From: QZLE01 sp033852135
GTDB taxonomy: Bacteria > Pseudomonadota > Gammaproteobacteria > QZLD01
NCBI GenBank assembly: GCA_033852135.1
Contig: JAWSVB010000014.1
Location: 36,987-100,986 of the forward strand
DNA length: 64,000 nt
Direction: 5' to 3'
Both the position numbers and the translations under genes were made by a program. Positions 18,893 to 27,933 of the stretch are shown in pieces. The notes beneath the pieces are model-generated. The model did no database searches. It was not told where the DNA came from and saw only the letters and a program-made list of their open reading frames with translations. Positions within the stretch are counted from its first letter, which is position 1, and every line of letters begins with the position of its first letter.

Positions 18893-20125
18893 TTATTCCT
18901 GAATTGCTGGTTCCGCATCCAGTCCAAATGCTGTATGTAGAGCTCTAACTCCAAGCTCTAAGTACTTTTCATCTACTACAGCAGATATCTTGATCTCTGA
19001 TGTTGAAATAAGATTAATGTTTATCCCTTCATTAGATAAGGTCTCAAACATTTTTGTAGCAACACCAGCATGAGAACGCATCCCAACACCAACAATAGAT
19101 ATCTTAACGATTTTAGTGTCGCCAAGAACAGATTCTGCGCCAAGTTTATCAGCGATAGTCTGAAGAATTTCTGATGCTTTTTCATAGTCATTTTTATGAA
19201 CTGTGAAAGTGAAATCGGTATGACCGTCTGAACCTGTGTTCTGAATAATCATATCAACTTCGATATTAGCTTCTGATACAGGGCCTAATATTTTATAAGC
19301 TATTCCAGGAGTATCAGGAACTCTAGTTACAGTTAGTTTAGCTTCATCACGATTAAATGCAATTCCGGATACTATTGGTTTTTCCACTTCAGATTCCTCA
19401 AATGTGATCAATGTTCCAGGACCCTCTTTGAAAGAAGAGAGGACTCTAAGAGGAACTTTGTATTTACCAGCAAATTCGACAGATCTTATCTGTAATACTT
19501 TTGAGCCTAGGCTTGCCATCTCCAACATCTCTTCAAAAGTGATGCTTTCGAGTCTTTTGGCGTTTTTTACAACTCTTGGGTCTGTGGTGTAAACGCCATC
19601 AACATCGGTGTAGATTTGGCATTCATCAGCCTTAAGTGCAGTAGCTAGAGCAACTGCTGTGGTATCAGATCCACCGCGACCAAGAGTAGTTATGCACCCT
19701 TTTTCATTAACTCCTTGAAAACCAGCAACGATAACAACTTTTCCGCCATCTAGGTCTTTCTGGATGCTTTGTGCATCGATATCTTTGATGCGAGCTTTTG
19801 TGTGCTGGTCGTCAGTGAGGATTTTAACCTGTGAGCCTGTGTATGATTTTGCAGGGCAGCCAATCTCATTTAGAGCCATTGAAAGCAAAGAGATTGTAAC
19901 TTGTTCTCCAGTAGATAGGAGTACATCCATCTCTCTAGCTGTTGGGCGTGCCTGCATTTGACTAGCAAGGTCAGTTAGCCTGTTTGTTTCGCCGCTCATT
20001 GCAGAAACCACTACAACGATTTTATCGCCAGCTTCAGTTGCTGCTTTTACTTTCTTGGCGACATTCTTGATTCGATCGGGATCCCCGACAGAAGTGCCGC
20101 CATATTTTTGAACAATTAATGCCAT
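18893..20125 (-). CDS. lysC: aspartate kinase
   Basis: A 410-residue monofunctional aspartokinase catalysing ATP-dependent phosphorylation of aspartate, the first step to lysine, threonine, methionine and diaminopimelate. The N-terminal VQKYGGTSVGD is the kinase signature, followed by VVVVSAMSGETNRL and TLGRGGSDTTAVALA. Two C-terminal ACT domains (about residues 265-405) bind the feedback inhibitor. Length matches the single-start alpha-type enzyme of proteobacteria. It is followed by csrA on the same strand. I saw no lysine riboswitch in the 195-bp leader. Confidence 0.96.
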   Translation of the reverse strand: MALIVQKYGGTSVGDPDRIKNVAKKVKAATEAGDKIVVVVSAMSGETNRLTDLASQMQARPTAREMDVLLSTGEQVTISLLSMALNEIGCPAKSYTGSQVKILTDDQHTKARIKDIDAQSIQKDLDGGKVVIVAGFQGVNEKGCITTLGRGGSDTTAVALATALKADECQIYTDVDGVYTTDPRVVKNAKRLESITFEEMLEMASLGSKVLQIRSVEFAGKYKVPLRVLSSFKEGPGTLITFEESEVEKPIVSGIAFNRDEAKLTVTRVPDTPGIAYKILGPVSEANIEVDMIIQNTGSDGHTDFTFTVHKNDYEKASEILQTIADKLGAESVLGDTKIVKISIVGVGMRSHAGVATKMFETLSNEGININLISTSEIKISAVVDEKYLELGVRALHTAFGLDAEPAIQE

Positions 20126-20320
20126 AAATCTGCCTAAATTGTGTAAGAAAGATATGTTTCTTTGGTTGTAATGTTAGTTATGAATATATGCAGAGGACTA
20201 TGGTAAATAGGTGTTTATAGCTATATCTGATATTCACTTTCGCGCGCATATTTAACACTAATTTGGTGATTAAATAAACCTGTAAATCGTTATTGTGTGC
20301 GATTATCAGGGTTTTTTTAC

Positions 20321-21148
20321 TTATGCTGCATGTTTTTCAATATGTGATTTTAGGAGTTTATTTACTTCATCTACACATTCAAGAACAATTGCGTGACCAT
20401 ATTTGGGGATTATAGTTATCTCCGATTGTGGAACATGGTCAGACATTATTTGAGAAAAACGTGGTGGGTACTGGATATCATCTTCAGCAGCAATGAAATG
20501 TGCTGGGCAAGTTATTTTTGATAACAGTGGGATTAGTCCATCACCAGCCAAGTCATCAAGACTACATTTGTTTAGATTATACTGCCCAAGTGAGAAATTG
20601 GTAATTCCTTGCGTAGCATTTACTAGCATAGGCTTTCTACTCTCAATTATTTCTTCATTGTTCTCAAAATACCATTCGGAAAAAATCTCATGGGTCATCA
20701 CATCGTAGTAAAAACCAACATCATCTTGTTTATTTAGGTGGCACCAATTCTGTACCGCTTTTCGAGATCTTCCAATGATATTTGGGGCTGAAGTCATCAT
20801 AAAGATTGATTTAGCTTTTTCAGGATACATTGAAGCAAATTGCTGCGTCACAAACCCACCATAGCTAGTGCTTACTAGGTGTGCATTTTCAATATTACAG
20901 TGATTCATTAGTGCTGCTAGATCTTGGGCTAGTAGCTCCATAGAATATGGGCCTGGTGTAGTTTCTGAAAACCATTGGCCGCGTAGGTCATACCTGAGCA
21001 CATTAAGTCCCATTGACTCCATCAAGTCAGCCTGCTGTTGCCAGGTGCTGACGGTGAAAAGGATACCGTTGAGAAAAATTACAGTATCCGCACCAGGGAA
21101 TTTATTGTTGTGCTCAAAAAAACACTTATGACCATTAATTAATTGCAT
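20321..21148 (-). CDS. alpha/beta hydrolase fold protein
   Basis: A 275-residue hydrolase. The strand-loop VIFLNGILFTVSTWQQQ contains the oxyanion region. The nucleophile elbow is HLVSTSYGGF, a Ser-x-Ser-x-Gly form instead of the common GxSxG. Acid AAEDDIQYP and base PKYGHAIVL complete the triad. It is 9 bp downstream of alaS on the same strand, so it is probably cotranscribed, although alaS and lysC are usually adjacent. It could be an esterase, lactonase or C-C hydrolase. Confidence 0.8.
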   Translation of the reverse strand: MQLINGHKCFFEHNNKFPGADTVIFLNGILFTVSTWQQQADLMESMGLNVLRYDLRGQWFSETTPGPYSMELLAQDLAALMNHCNIENAHLVSTSYGGFVTQQFASMYPEKAKSIFMMTSAPNIIGRSRKAVQNWCHLNKQDDVGFYYDVMTHEIFSEWYFENNEEIIESRKPMLVNATQGITNFSLGQYNLNKCSLDDLAGDGLIPLLSKITCPAHFIAAEDDIQYPPRFSQIMSDHVPQSEITIIPKYGHAIVLECVDEVNKLLKSHIEKHAA

Positions 21149-21157
21149 CGGTATCCC

Positions 21158-23761
21158 TTAAATATTCTCTTTAGCCCATGTTTCTAATGAGGCAAGTGCG
21201 GCATCAAGCTTTTCTGGCTCACTACCACCAGCTAGAGCCATGTCTGGCTTACCACCACCACGGCCACCAACTTGAGCCGCAATGTGATTTACTACATCTC
21301 CAGCTTTAATGTTTTTGATTAGGTTTTTGGTTACACCAGCTACAAGTTGTACTTTTCCACCATCTAGTTCAGTACCAAGTACTACAACAGCGGTGCCAAG
21401 TTTGTTTTTAAGTTGGTCTACAGTCTCTCTTAGAGTTTTAGCGTCTGCACCTTCGAGTTTTGCTGCTAGAACTTTAACTCCGTTAACTTCAACTGCATTG
21501 CTGGCAAGGTCACCACCAGCTTGGCTGGCAAGTTTACTCTTTAAACGCTCAAGCTCTTTTTCAGTATTACGGTTGCGGGTTACTAGCTGTTCCATCTTGT
21601 CATTAAGATTTTCACGGTCAGCTTTAAGGAAACCACATAGCTTGTTTAATTTATGCTCATTGTTCCATAGGTAGCTCATTGCATTTGAGCCGGTTAATGC
21701 TTCAATTCTACGTACACCTGAAGCAATACCTGTTTCACTGATAACTTTGATTAGGCCGATATCTCCAGCTCTATCAGCATGAGTACCACCACAAAGCTCA
21801 ACTGAGAAGTCGCCAAGTTTGATAACTCTAACTTCATCGCCATACTTTTCACCGAAAAGAGCCATTGCACCGGATTTTGTAGCTTGGTCGTACGGCATAA
21901 CGTTAACTTCAGCATCGTGATTAGCGCGAACCTGTTCATTGGCTATACGCTCAATCTCTACAAGTTGTTCATCTGATACAGGTTCAAAGTGAGAGAAGTC
22001 AAACCTTAACCTGTCGGAATTAACTAGTGAGCCTTTCTGCGCAACATGGGTTCCCAATACTTCGCGTAACGCAGCATGCAGGATGTGGGTTGCGGTATGG
22101 TTAAGCATAGTTGCTTGGCGTTTGGCGCCATCTACAACTGCTGCAACTTCATCTCTGGTGCTCAGTGTCCCTTGAGTTACTGTTCCAACATGAATAGAAG
22201 CATTACCGTTTTTCAGGGTGTCTTTGATCTCTATTTTGCAATCTTGACCAAGTAATTCACCGCTATCGCCAGCTTGTCCACCTGACTCTGCATAGAATGG
22301 AGTTTGGTCCAAAATTATCTGCACCTCTTCTCCAGCTGAAACTTTGTCGATTAGATTTCCATCTTTAAATAGGGCAAGAACAGTGCCTTTGCCTGTGGTT
22401 GCTTCGTAGCCAATGAATTCGGTGCTGTGTTCAGTTTCCACAGTGTCGTTGTAGTCAATGCCAAATTTACTACTCTGCTGGCTTTGTTTCTTTTGCTGCT
22501 CCATAGCTGCATCAAAGCCGTCTCTATCCACGGTTAGTTCACGCTCACGTGCGATATCTGCAGTTAGGTCAAATGGGAAGCCGTAGGTGTCATAAAGTTT
22601 GAAAGCTGTAGCGCCAGAGATAATCTTACCACCCATGGTATCAATCTCAGCTTCGAGGATTTTCATCCCTTGCTCTAGAGTTTTAGCGAACTGTTCCTCT
22701 TCTTGCTTTAGGATCTTTTTCACGAAGTCTTTTTGTTCAACAAGAATAGGGTAGGCCTTACCCATCTCTTGTATCAGGGTATCTACTATTTTGTAGAAGA
22801 ATAGATCTTTAACGCCAAGCTGATATCCATGCCTTACTGCACGACGGATGATGCGTCTTAATACATAGCCACGCCCTTCATTCGATGGGAATACGCCATC
22901 TGCAATTAGGAATGAGCAAGCACGAATGTGGTCAGCAATTACGCGTAGAGATTTGTTGTTTAGATCTGTAGTACCAGTGATTTTCGCAGTGGCTTTAATC
23001 AAGCTTTGGAATAGGTCGATTTCGTAATTGGAGTGAACATTCTGCATGATAGCAGCAAGTCTCTCTAGACCCATTCCGGTATCAACTGATGGCTTTGGTA
23101 GTGGCTCCATGGTTCCATCTGCAAAACGGTTGTATTGCATGAAAACTAGGTTCCAGATCTCGATATATCTATCGCCATCCTCTTCGGGTGTTCCTGGAGG
23201 GCCTCCAGGTATATCTTCACCATGGTCGTAGAAGATTTCGGTACAAGGGCCGCAAGGACCAGTATCACCCATGGCCCAGAAGTTATCTTTAGCACCGATG
23301 CGCGAGAAGCGGTTTTCATCAACACCTATCTCTTTTAACCAGATGTCTGCTGCTTCATCATCTTCTTCATATACAGTTATCCAAAGCTTTTCTGCTGGAA
23401 GGCCAACAACTTCAGTTAAAAACTCCCAGCCATATTTGATTGCATCTTGTTTGAAGTAATCGCCGAAGCTGAAGTTACCAAGCATCTCAAAGAAGGTATG
23501 GTGTCTGGCGGTATAACCAACGTTCTCAAGATCGTTGTGCTTGCCACCAGCTCTTACACAACGTTGGCTTGAGGTAGCCTTATTGTAAGAGCGCTTATCT
23601 TGTCCTAAAAAGGTGTCTTTAAACTGGACCATACCAGCATTGGTGAATAGTAATGTTTTATCATTACCAGGTACCAATGGGCTGCTGTCTACGATTTCAT
23701 GCCCTTTATCTTTAAAGAAGTTTAGAAAAGCATCTCTAATATCTGCACAAGTCCAGTTCAT
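21158..23761 (-). CDS. alaS: alanine--tRNA ligase
   Basis: An 867-residue cytosolic enzyme that charges tRNA-Ala and edits mischarged Ser and Gly. The catalytic core is at the N-terminus (residues 1-240; LLFTNAGMVQFKD and the motif 2/3 region). The editing domain carries the zinc-type motifs HTATHILHAAL and VELCGGTHADR. The C-terminal Gly-rich C-Ala/DHHA1 domain contains GGRGGGKPDMALAGG. Length is normal. recX lies 16 bp upstream and a hydrolase follows. Confidence 0.97.
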   Translation of the reverse strand: MNWTCADIRDAFLNFFKDKGHEIVDSSPLVPGNDKTLLFTNAGMVQFKDTFLGQDKRSYNKATSSQRCVRAGGKHNDLENVGYTARHHTFFEMLGNFSFGDYFKQDAIKYGWEFLTEVVGLPAEKLWITVYEEDDEAADIWLKEIGVDENRFSRIGAKDNFWAMGDTGPCGPCTEIFYDHGEDIPGGPPGTPEEDGDRYIEIWNLVFMQYNRFADGTMEPLPKPSVDTGMGLERLAAIMQNVHSNYEIDLFQSLIKATAKITGTTDLNNKSLRVIADHIRACSFLIADGVFPSNEGRGYVLRRIIRRAVRHGYQLGVKDLFFYKIVDTLIQEMGKAYPILVEQKDFVKKILKQEEEQFAKTLEQGMKILEAEIDTMGGKIISGATAFKLYDTYGFPFDLTADIARERELTVDRDGFDAAMEQQKKQSQQSSKFGIDYNDTVETEHSTEFIGYEATTGKGTVLALFKDGNLIDKVSAGEEVQIILDQTPFYAESGGQAGDSGELLGQDCKIEIKDTLKNGNASIHVGTVTQGTLSTRDEVAAVVDGAKRQATMLNHTATHILHAALREVLGTHVAQKGSLVNSDRLRFDFSHFEPVSDEQLVEIERIANEQVRANHDAEVNVMPYDQATKSGAMALFGEKYGDEVRVIKLGDFSVELCGGTHADRAGDIGLIKVISETGIASGVRRIEALTGSNAMSYLWNNEHKLNKLCGFLKADRENLNDKMEQLVTRNRNTEKELERLKSKLASQAGGDLASNAVEVNGVKVLAAKLEGADAKTLRETVDQLKNKLGTAVVVLGTELDGGKVQLVAGVTKNLIKNIKAGDVVNHIAAQVGGRGGGKPDMALAGGSEPEKLDAALASLETWAKENI

Positions 23762-23777
23762 TACTTACTCTCATTCG

Positions 23778-24215
23778 TTATGTTTCATTAAGCGCGCATT
23801 TTACCTGATCGAAACTAAAACCTCGATACTGTAAAAAGCGAATTTGTTTAGCTTTGCTGTTGTTATCAGTAGGAATCTCTTTGCCAAAGCGCTTTTCTCT
23901 AGCTTTTTGGGCCATTTCAATCCATTCAGATTGTTCTAAACCAAGATCATTTTGGCTAATATTTATCCCTTTACCCTTCAATTCAGCGACAATTTTTACC
24001 GGACCATGCCCTTTGGTAAGGCGCGAATTTATAAAATTTTCGGTAAAACGCTCATCGCTTTGCAGGTTTCTCTCTTGTAGCCATTCAAGAACCTCGTAAA
24101 TATCAGATGTCTCTCCACCTTTATTAGAAAGTTTTTCTAATAGCTCTTGGCTGGAGTGCTCACGACGTGATAAATAATCAATCGAGGTTTTTTTTATGGC
24201 TTCCTTGTCGAACAA
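23778..24215 (-). CDS. recX: RecX, RecA modulator
   Basis: A 145-residue helical protein. SIDYLSRREHSSQELLEKL near the N-terminus and the C-terminal KAKQIRFLQYRGFSFDQVKCAL are typical RecX tandem three-helix repeats. RecX inhibits RecA filament growth and ATPase. It stands just upstream of alaS with a 16-bp gap. recA itself, usually next to recX, is not present; an MFS transporter occupies the position upstream. Confidence 0.9.
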   Translation of the reverse strand: MFDKEAIKKTSIDYLSRREHSSQELLEKLSNKGGETSDIYEVLEWLQERNLQSDERFTENFINSRLTKGHGPVKIVAELKGKGINISQNDLGLEQSEWIEMAQKAREKRFGKEIPTDNNSKAKQIRFLQYRGFSFDQVKCALNET

Positions 24216-24251
24216 CTTTATCCCTATATCTCTTTATACTTTAATCGTTAA

Positions 24252-25541
24252 TTAATGTTTATCTGCTAGTTCAGCTTCAATATTCCAGATCTTTTTCGAT
24301 CTAAACGCTAAAGCAGATAATAATATAACGGCAAATGCGCTGATAACAAACATTAACGCAATGCCTCGATTTGCTCCAACTCCAATAATATCTGCAATGA
24401 TGGAATTTTTTAAGGACCCATCGGGGAGAAGGGACGGAGTAAACACATTATCAACTGCCCAGCCGGCTACCTTGGCTCCAATAGGAATGCTAATAGTGCA
24501 TGCAGTTATTGCAAAGGTAAACACTCTACCTTGTTTGCTTAGCTCTACCTTTTTCTGCCATATAACTTGGTTGCAGCCCCAGGATAATATGTGCATAAAG
24601 GATGCTATAAAGATTGCGCATGTGATTATGATGATTGTTGGTTGAGGAATAGCTAGCAGCAATACAGTTCCGTAACAGGCTGCAAAAAGGATAACCCCTT
24701 TGATCTTTTTTTGTGGTCCACCCCAAGCCATTAGAGTTATGCCACCAATAAGGGTGCCAATCCCGCCTGCTGATAAAACCATTGCAAGATCTTGTCTGTT
24801 TCCAATGCTAAGAACATAAGGGGGGAATATTGCATTGCCAACTCCGATAAAAAAGCAAAATAGTGAGAAGAAGATTAAAAGGTATATAAGGTTGGTATGC
24901 TCTTTTATATATCTAGGGCCAATCATAAGTTCGTTAAGAAATTTCTTCAGGCTAAGTTTTTCTAATATCTCATCGAGATGAGGTATGGAGACAAAGAGGA
25001 TAGAGATAACTGCAATAGAGAATGAAATTATATCTATAACTAGTATTCCAGTAAGATCGATTAGTGAAAGTAATAGCACTGCAGTTGGGGCAGCGGCGAT
25101 AGTGCATAGCGCACGACCTAGACCATCAAGACCACTGGTTTTTGCCAGATCTTCCTTTTTTACTAGTGTTGAAGTTGCGGCTAAAAGTGAAGGGGCTACT
25201 AATGCATTAAATGTTGAGCTGACTGCAATGATGATAGCGATAATTGTGAAATTAAAACTATCTGTAATAAAAAGGGTAAAAATAATAAGAGAACATACCC
25301 CAGCGCCTAGGTGGCCAATTAATATTAATCGCTTTCTGTGGACCCTATCGATAAACACTCCGATTATTGGTGTGAGCAAGATAGAAGGGGTGAGAACTGT
25401 GGCAAGAATGGTTGAATAGGAGGATACGGAGCTATTTTGCTCTAGAAACCAAACCCCTAAAGCGAATCCTGTCATGGTTGTGCCAAACATTGAGATAAAC
25501 TGGCCGAACCATATTAGGAGATAGATCCTGAAGGATTTCAT
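24252..25541 (-). CDS. MFS transporter (DHA3/macrolide-efflux type)
   Basis: A 429-residue permease with about twelve helices. The early FIDRVHRKRLILIG loop is the conserved MFS motif between helices 2 and 3. The N-terminal LIWFGQFISMFGTTMTGFALGVW is characteristic of the MefA-like DHA3 branch that exports macrolides or siderophores. It lies 36 bp upstream of recX on the same strand. The insertion of a transporter between a P-II gene and recX is not a conserved arrangement. The substrate is unknown. Confidence 0.85.
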   Translation of the reverse strand: MKSFRIYLLIWFGQFISMFGTTMTGFALGVWFLEQNSSVSSYSTILATVLTPSILLTPIIGVFIDRVHRKRLILIGHLGAGVCSLIIFTLFITDSFNFTIIAIIIAVSSTFNALVAPSLLAATSTLVKKEDLAKTSGLDGLGRALCTIAAAPTAVLLLSLIDLTGILVIDIISFSIAVISILFVSIPHLDEILEKLSLKKFLNELMIGPRYIKEHTNLIYLLIFFSLFCFFIGVGNAIFPPYVLSIGNRQDLAMVLSAGGIGTLIGGITLMAWGGPQKKIKGVILFAACYGTVLLLAIPQPTIIIITCAIFIASFMHILSWGCNQVIWQKKVELSKQGRVFTFAITACTISIPIGAKVAGWAVDNVFTPSLLPDGSLKNSIIADIIGVGANRGIALMFVISAFAVILLSALAFRSKKIWNIEAELADKH

Positions 25542-25563
25542 GTCATTATTATTAGTATTGTGG

Positions 25564-25590
25564 ATACGGTAGGTGTTGAACCTACCGTAT
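25564..25590. terminator. hairpin after the P-II gene
   Basis: A perfect 11-bp stem (25564-25574 with 25580-25590) has a 5-nt loop. It lies between the P-II stop and the MFS start. No strong T-run follows on the minus strand, so it may be an attenuator. Confidence 0.6.
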
Positions 25591-25606
25591 GAAAGTTTTG
25601 CAGATA

Positions 25607-25945
25607 CTAGATCGCTTCTGGACCAGTTTCACCGGTACGAATACGGATAACATCTATAAGCTCAGTAACAAAGATTTTTCCATCACCGATCTTGCCAGAG
25701 TTAGCCGCGTTAGAAATTGTTTCAATTACTTGGTCTAACATATCGTCGTTTATAGCGATTTCTAGTTTCACTTTAGGTAGAAAATCTACAACATATTCTG
25801 CACCACGGTATAGTTCTGTGTGACCTTTTTGACGTCCAAAACCTTTTACTTCAGTAACAGTGATCCCTTGAACCCCAATGTCAGAAAGGGCCTCTCTCAC
25901 ATCATCAAGTTTAAAAGGTTTAATAATAGCTGTTACGAATTTCAT
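25607..25945 (-). CDS. glnB: nitrogen regulatory protein P-II
   Basis: A 112-residue trimeric signal protein. The T-loop GHTELYRGAEYVVDFLPK has the uridylylated Tyr51; the C-terminal KIGDGKIFVTELIDVIRIRTGE completes the ATP/2-oxoglutarate site. T43 and D54 are GlnB-like, while the N-terminus MKFVTAIIKPFKLDDVREAL is more GlnK-like, so the paralog name is uncertain. It senses glutamine and 2-oxoglutarate and in diazotrophs controls NifA and DraT/DraG. No amtB is adjacent. It has its own 270-bp upstream region. Confidence 0.93.
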   Translation of the reverse strand: MKFVTAIIKPFKLDDVREALSDIGVQGITVTEVKGFGRQKGHTELYRGAEYVVDFLPKVKLEIAINDDMLDQVIETISNAANSGKIGDGKIFVTELIDVIRIRTGETGPEAI

Positions 25946-26219
25946 TTAAGACTCCTGTTTTGTATCGACCTGGGTGGGGTAAATCTTTTGTAATGATAGT
26001 TGTTTGGTGAAAATTGGGCAAATATTTGTCTTTTAATTTATGTATATGCTGTCCTAGTCTCATTAATGTTATTAATATTTAGTTAGGATTGTACTGTTTT
26101 TATATGGATGTTTGTCCATATGTAAATATGTTTGTAGCTTAAAAATCAGTATAGTAGTTATTAATTATTATTTTTGCCTGCTGTTTATTTGAACTTATAT
26201 ATTTTTTGGAAGGTTTTTT

Positions 26220-27356
26220 ATGAAATATTTTTTGTCATTCCTTTTTATATGCTTTGCCATTATTTCAAACTCCTCTTTTGCTGAAACTGAAAAGAAGGTG
26301 GCTGCGTCAGAAGCTAAACCATTTCATCTGGTAGAAGATTTTCCTGCAGTTACTGATGAGGATTCAGTGCTTGCAAACCCTGGCAATTTGAAAATGTATC
26401 TTCATGCTCCTGCTGGTATGCCAGAAAAAGCACCGGTGGTTTTTGTGCTGCACGGTTGTATGAAAGGGGCTCAACAGATGAAAAAATGGACTGGATGGAA
26501 TGAGCTCGCTGATAAGCACAAATTCTACGTAGTCTATCCTCAGCAGCAAAAGGTTAAGGTTAGCAAGAAATCTAGAACCGGCAACCCGGTATTGTGTTTC
26601 AACTGGTCAGGGGTAAACGGTAAGTGGAAAAAAAGAGGGGAAGGGGAAGATAAATCGATCCTTGATATGATCTCTTATCTTGAGAGTTCAGGACATTCTA
26701 TTGACCCAAAGAGAGTTTTTATAACAGGTTTTTCTGCTGGTGGCGCTATGACCAATCTGATGATGGCATATTGGCCGGATAAATTTGCCGGTGGAGCACC
26801 TTTAGCCGGAGTCCCATTCCACTGTGCAGATACTATTAAGCAAGGGCTGGACTGTATGGGGGTAAAGGCGACCTTTACAACCAGAAGTAATAATGGCCCA
26901 GGATGTGAGGGCAAAGGTGAGGCGTGTATGGATCCAGCGCGTAAGAAAACTCCTGCTGAGTGGAAGCAAATGGTAATGCAGCATGGTAAACAAGGTTATA
27001 CCGGTAAATATCCACGAGTGATGATTATACATGGTGGTAGAGACAAATATGTGGATGACGATAACCTGCAAGAAACAATGGAGCAGTGGACAGCTGTTCA
27101 TGGTATCGATCAAAAAGCTGATAATGATAAACAAGTTTTAAAAGAGACATATTCACAACATATATATAAAGAATACAGTGATAAAAATGGTGAGGCTAAA
27201 GTTGCTACTTTGATTATTCCTAGGATGTTTCACTCAATTCCGGTTGAGCCAGGAGAGGGAAAAGATCAAGGTGGAATGGAAGCTGGTGGCTTTGCTGTTG
27301 ACTACGGATTGCACTCAAGTTATTACATAGCCCGCTTCTGGGGAATAGTTGAATAG
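26220..27356 (+). CDS. secreted PHB-depolymerase/feruloyl-esterase family protein
   Basis: A 378-residue exported esterase. A signal peptide ends at SNSSFA (residues 16-21). The alpha/beta-hydrolase core starts at APVVFVLHGCMKGAQQM (oxyanion region), with nucleophile Ser172 in TGFSAGGAMTNLM. An acid is in IIHGGRDKYVDDDN and a C-terminal His in PRMFHSIPV. Cysteines around CADTIKQGLDC and GCEGKGEACM suggest disulfides. The family hydrolyses polyhydroxybutyrate, feruloyl or acetyl-xylan esters. It stands alone, with AGG before the ATG and a hairpin after the stop. Confidence 0.82.
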   Translation: MKYFLSFLFICFAIISNSSFAETEKKVAASEAKPFHLVEDFPAVTDEDSVLANPGNLKMYLHAPAGMPEKAPVVFVLHGCMKGAQQMKKWTGWNELADKHKFYVVYPQQQKVKVSKKSRTGNPVLCFNWSGVNGKWKKRGEGEDKSILDMISYLESSGHSIDPKRVFITGFSAGGAMTNLMMAYWPDKFAGGAPLAGVPFHCADTIKQGLDCMGVKATFTTRSNNGPGCEGKGEACMDPARKKTPAEWKQMVMQHGKQGYTGKYPRVMIIHGGRDKYVDDDNLQETMEQWTAVHGIDQKADNDKQVLKETYSQHIYKEYSDKNGEAKVATLIIPRMFHSIPVEPGEGKDQGGMEAGGFAVDYGLHSSYYIARFWGIVE

Positions 27357-27388
27357 GTATTAGGCGAGTTATCAAAGCACAGATAAAA

Positions 27389-27416
27389 TAACTCAATTAG
27401 TTGCCATATTGAGTTA
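27389..27416 (+). terminator. hairpin after the secreted esterase
   Basis: A 9-bp stem TAACTCAAT/ATTGAGTTA with a 10-nt loop lies 32 bp past the stop codon. No long T-run follows. Confidence 0.45.
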
Positions 27417-27642
27417 CTCAGTGTAAATTGTCGACGGATTATGTTTGAAAAAAACAGTCTTTAGCCTGCGGAAAATATGGCTTAAGTCTGGAAAACAATC
27501 AGATTCTATCTTAAGGGCGAATCAGTCCAAAACTTCACAGTAATACCGTTGTTGTGGGGTTACTGCGCGAGATAGAAACTGAAAGAGAACACAGGTCTTT
27601 ATTATTAATAATAAATTTGTGTGAAATTTAAGGAGCATTTAA
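27417..27642. other. leader region of the oad operon
   Basis: About 225 bases with no gene. It must contain the oadGAB promoter. GGAG (27631-27634) precedes oadG. I see no recognisable riboswitch or sigma-54 site. Confidence 0.4.
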
Positions 27643-27882
27643 ATGCAAGAAGGTTTTACTCTAGTTGCACTTGGAATGGGAACAGTTTTTATTTTCCTTA
27701 CAGTTCTAATTGCTTGTACCACATTGATGTCAAAATTTGTTATGGCATTAGAGGCCAGGCAGCCAAAACCAGAGCAAGCTATGCCAGTGCCAGTAACTGG
27801 ACAATCAAAGATTCCTGATGCTGTTTTGACCGCTGTGATTACAGCAGCTGTTCATCAACATCGCGCTGCTAAAAAGCAGTAA
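27643..27882 (+). CDS. oadG: oxaloacetate decarboxylase gamma subunit
   Basis: A 79-residue membrane subunit. One N-terminal helix (LVALGMGTVFIFLTVLIACTTLM) is followed by a Pro/Ala linker and a C-terminal AVITAAVHQHRAAKKQ, where His residues bind zinc in the family. OadG holds OadA to OadB in the Na+-pumping decarboxylase. It is the first gene of oadGAB, 51 bp before oadA. An overlapping frame in the same place is spurious. Confidence 0.9.
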   Translation: MQEGFTLVALGMGTVFIFLTVLIACTTLMSKFVMALEARQPKPEQAMPVPVTGQSKIPDAVLTAVITAAVHQHRAAKKQ

Positions 27883-27933
27883 CAATTTTACAGAAATACG
27901 GACTTTTAATTTAATAAGATAAGGTTGATACCC

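Noticed and set aside
20126..20320. Lysine riboswitch upstream of lysC
   Set aside because: No conserved multi-helix pattern could be recognised in this AT-rich leader.
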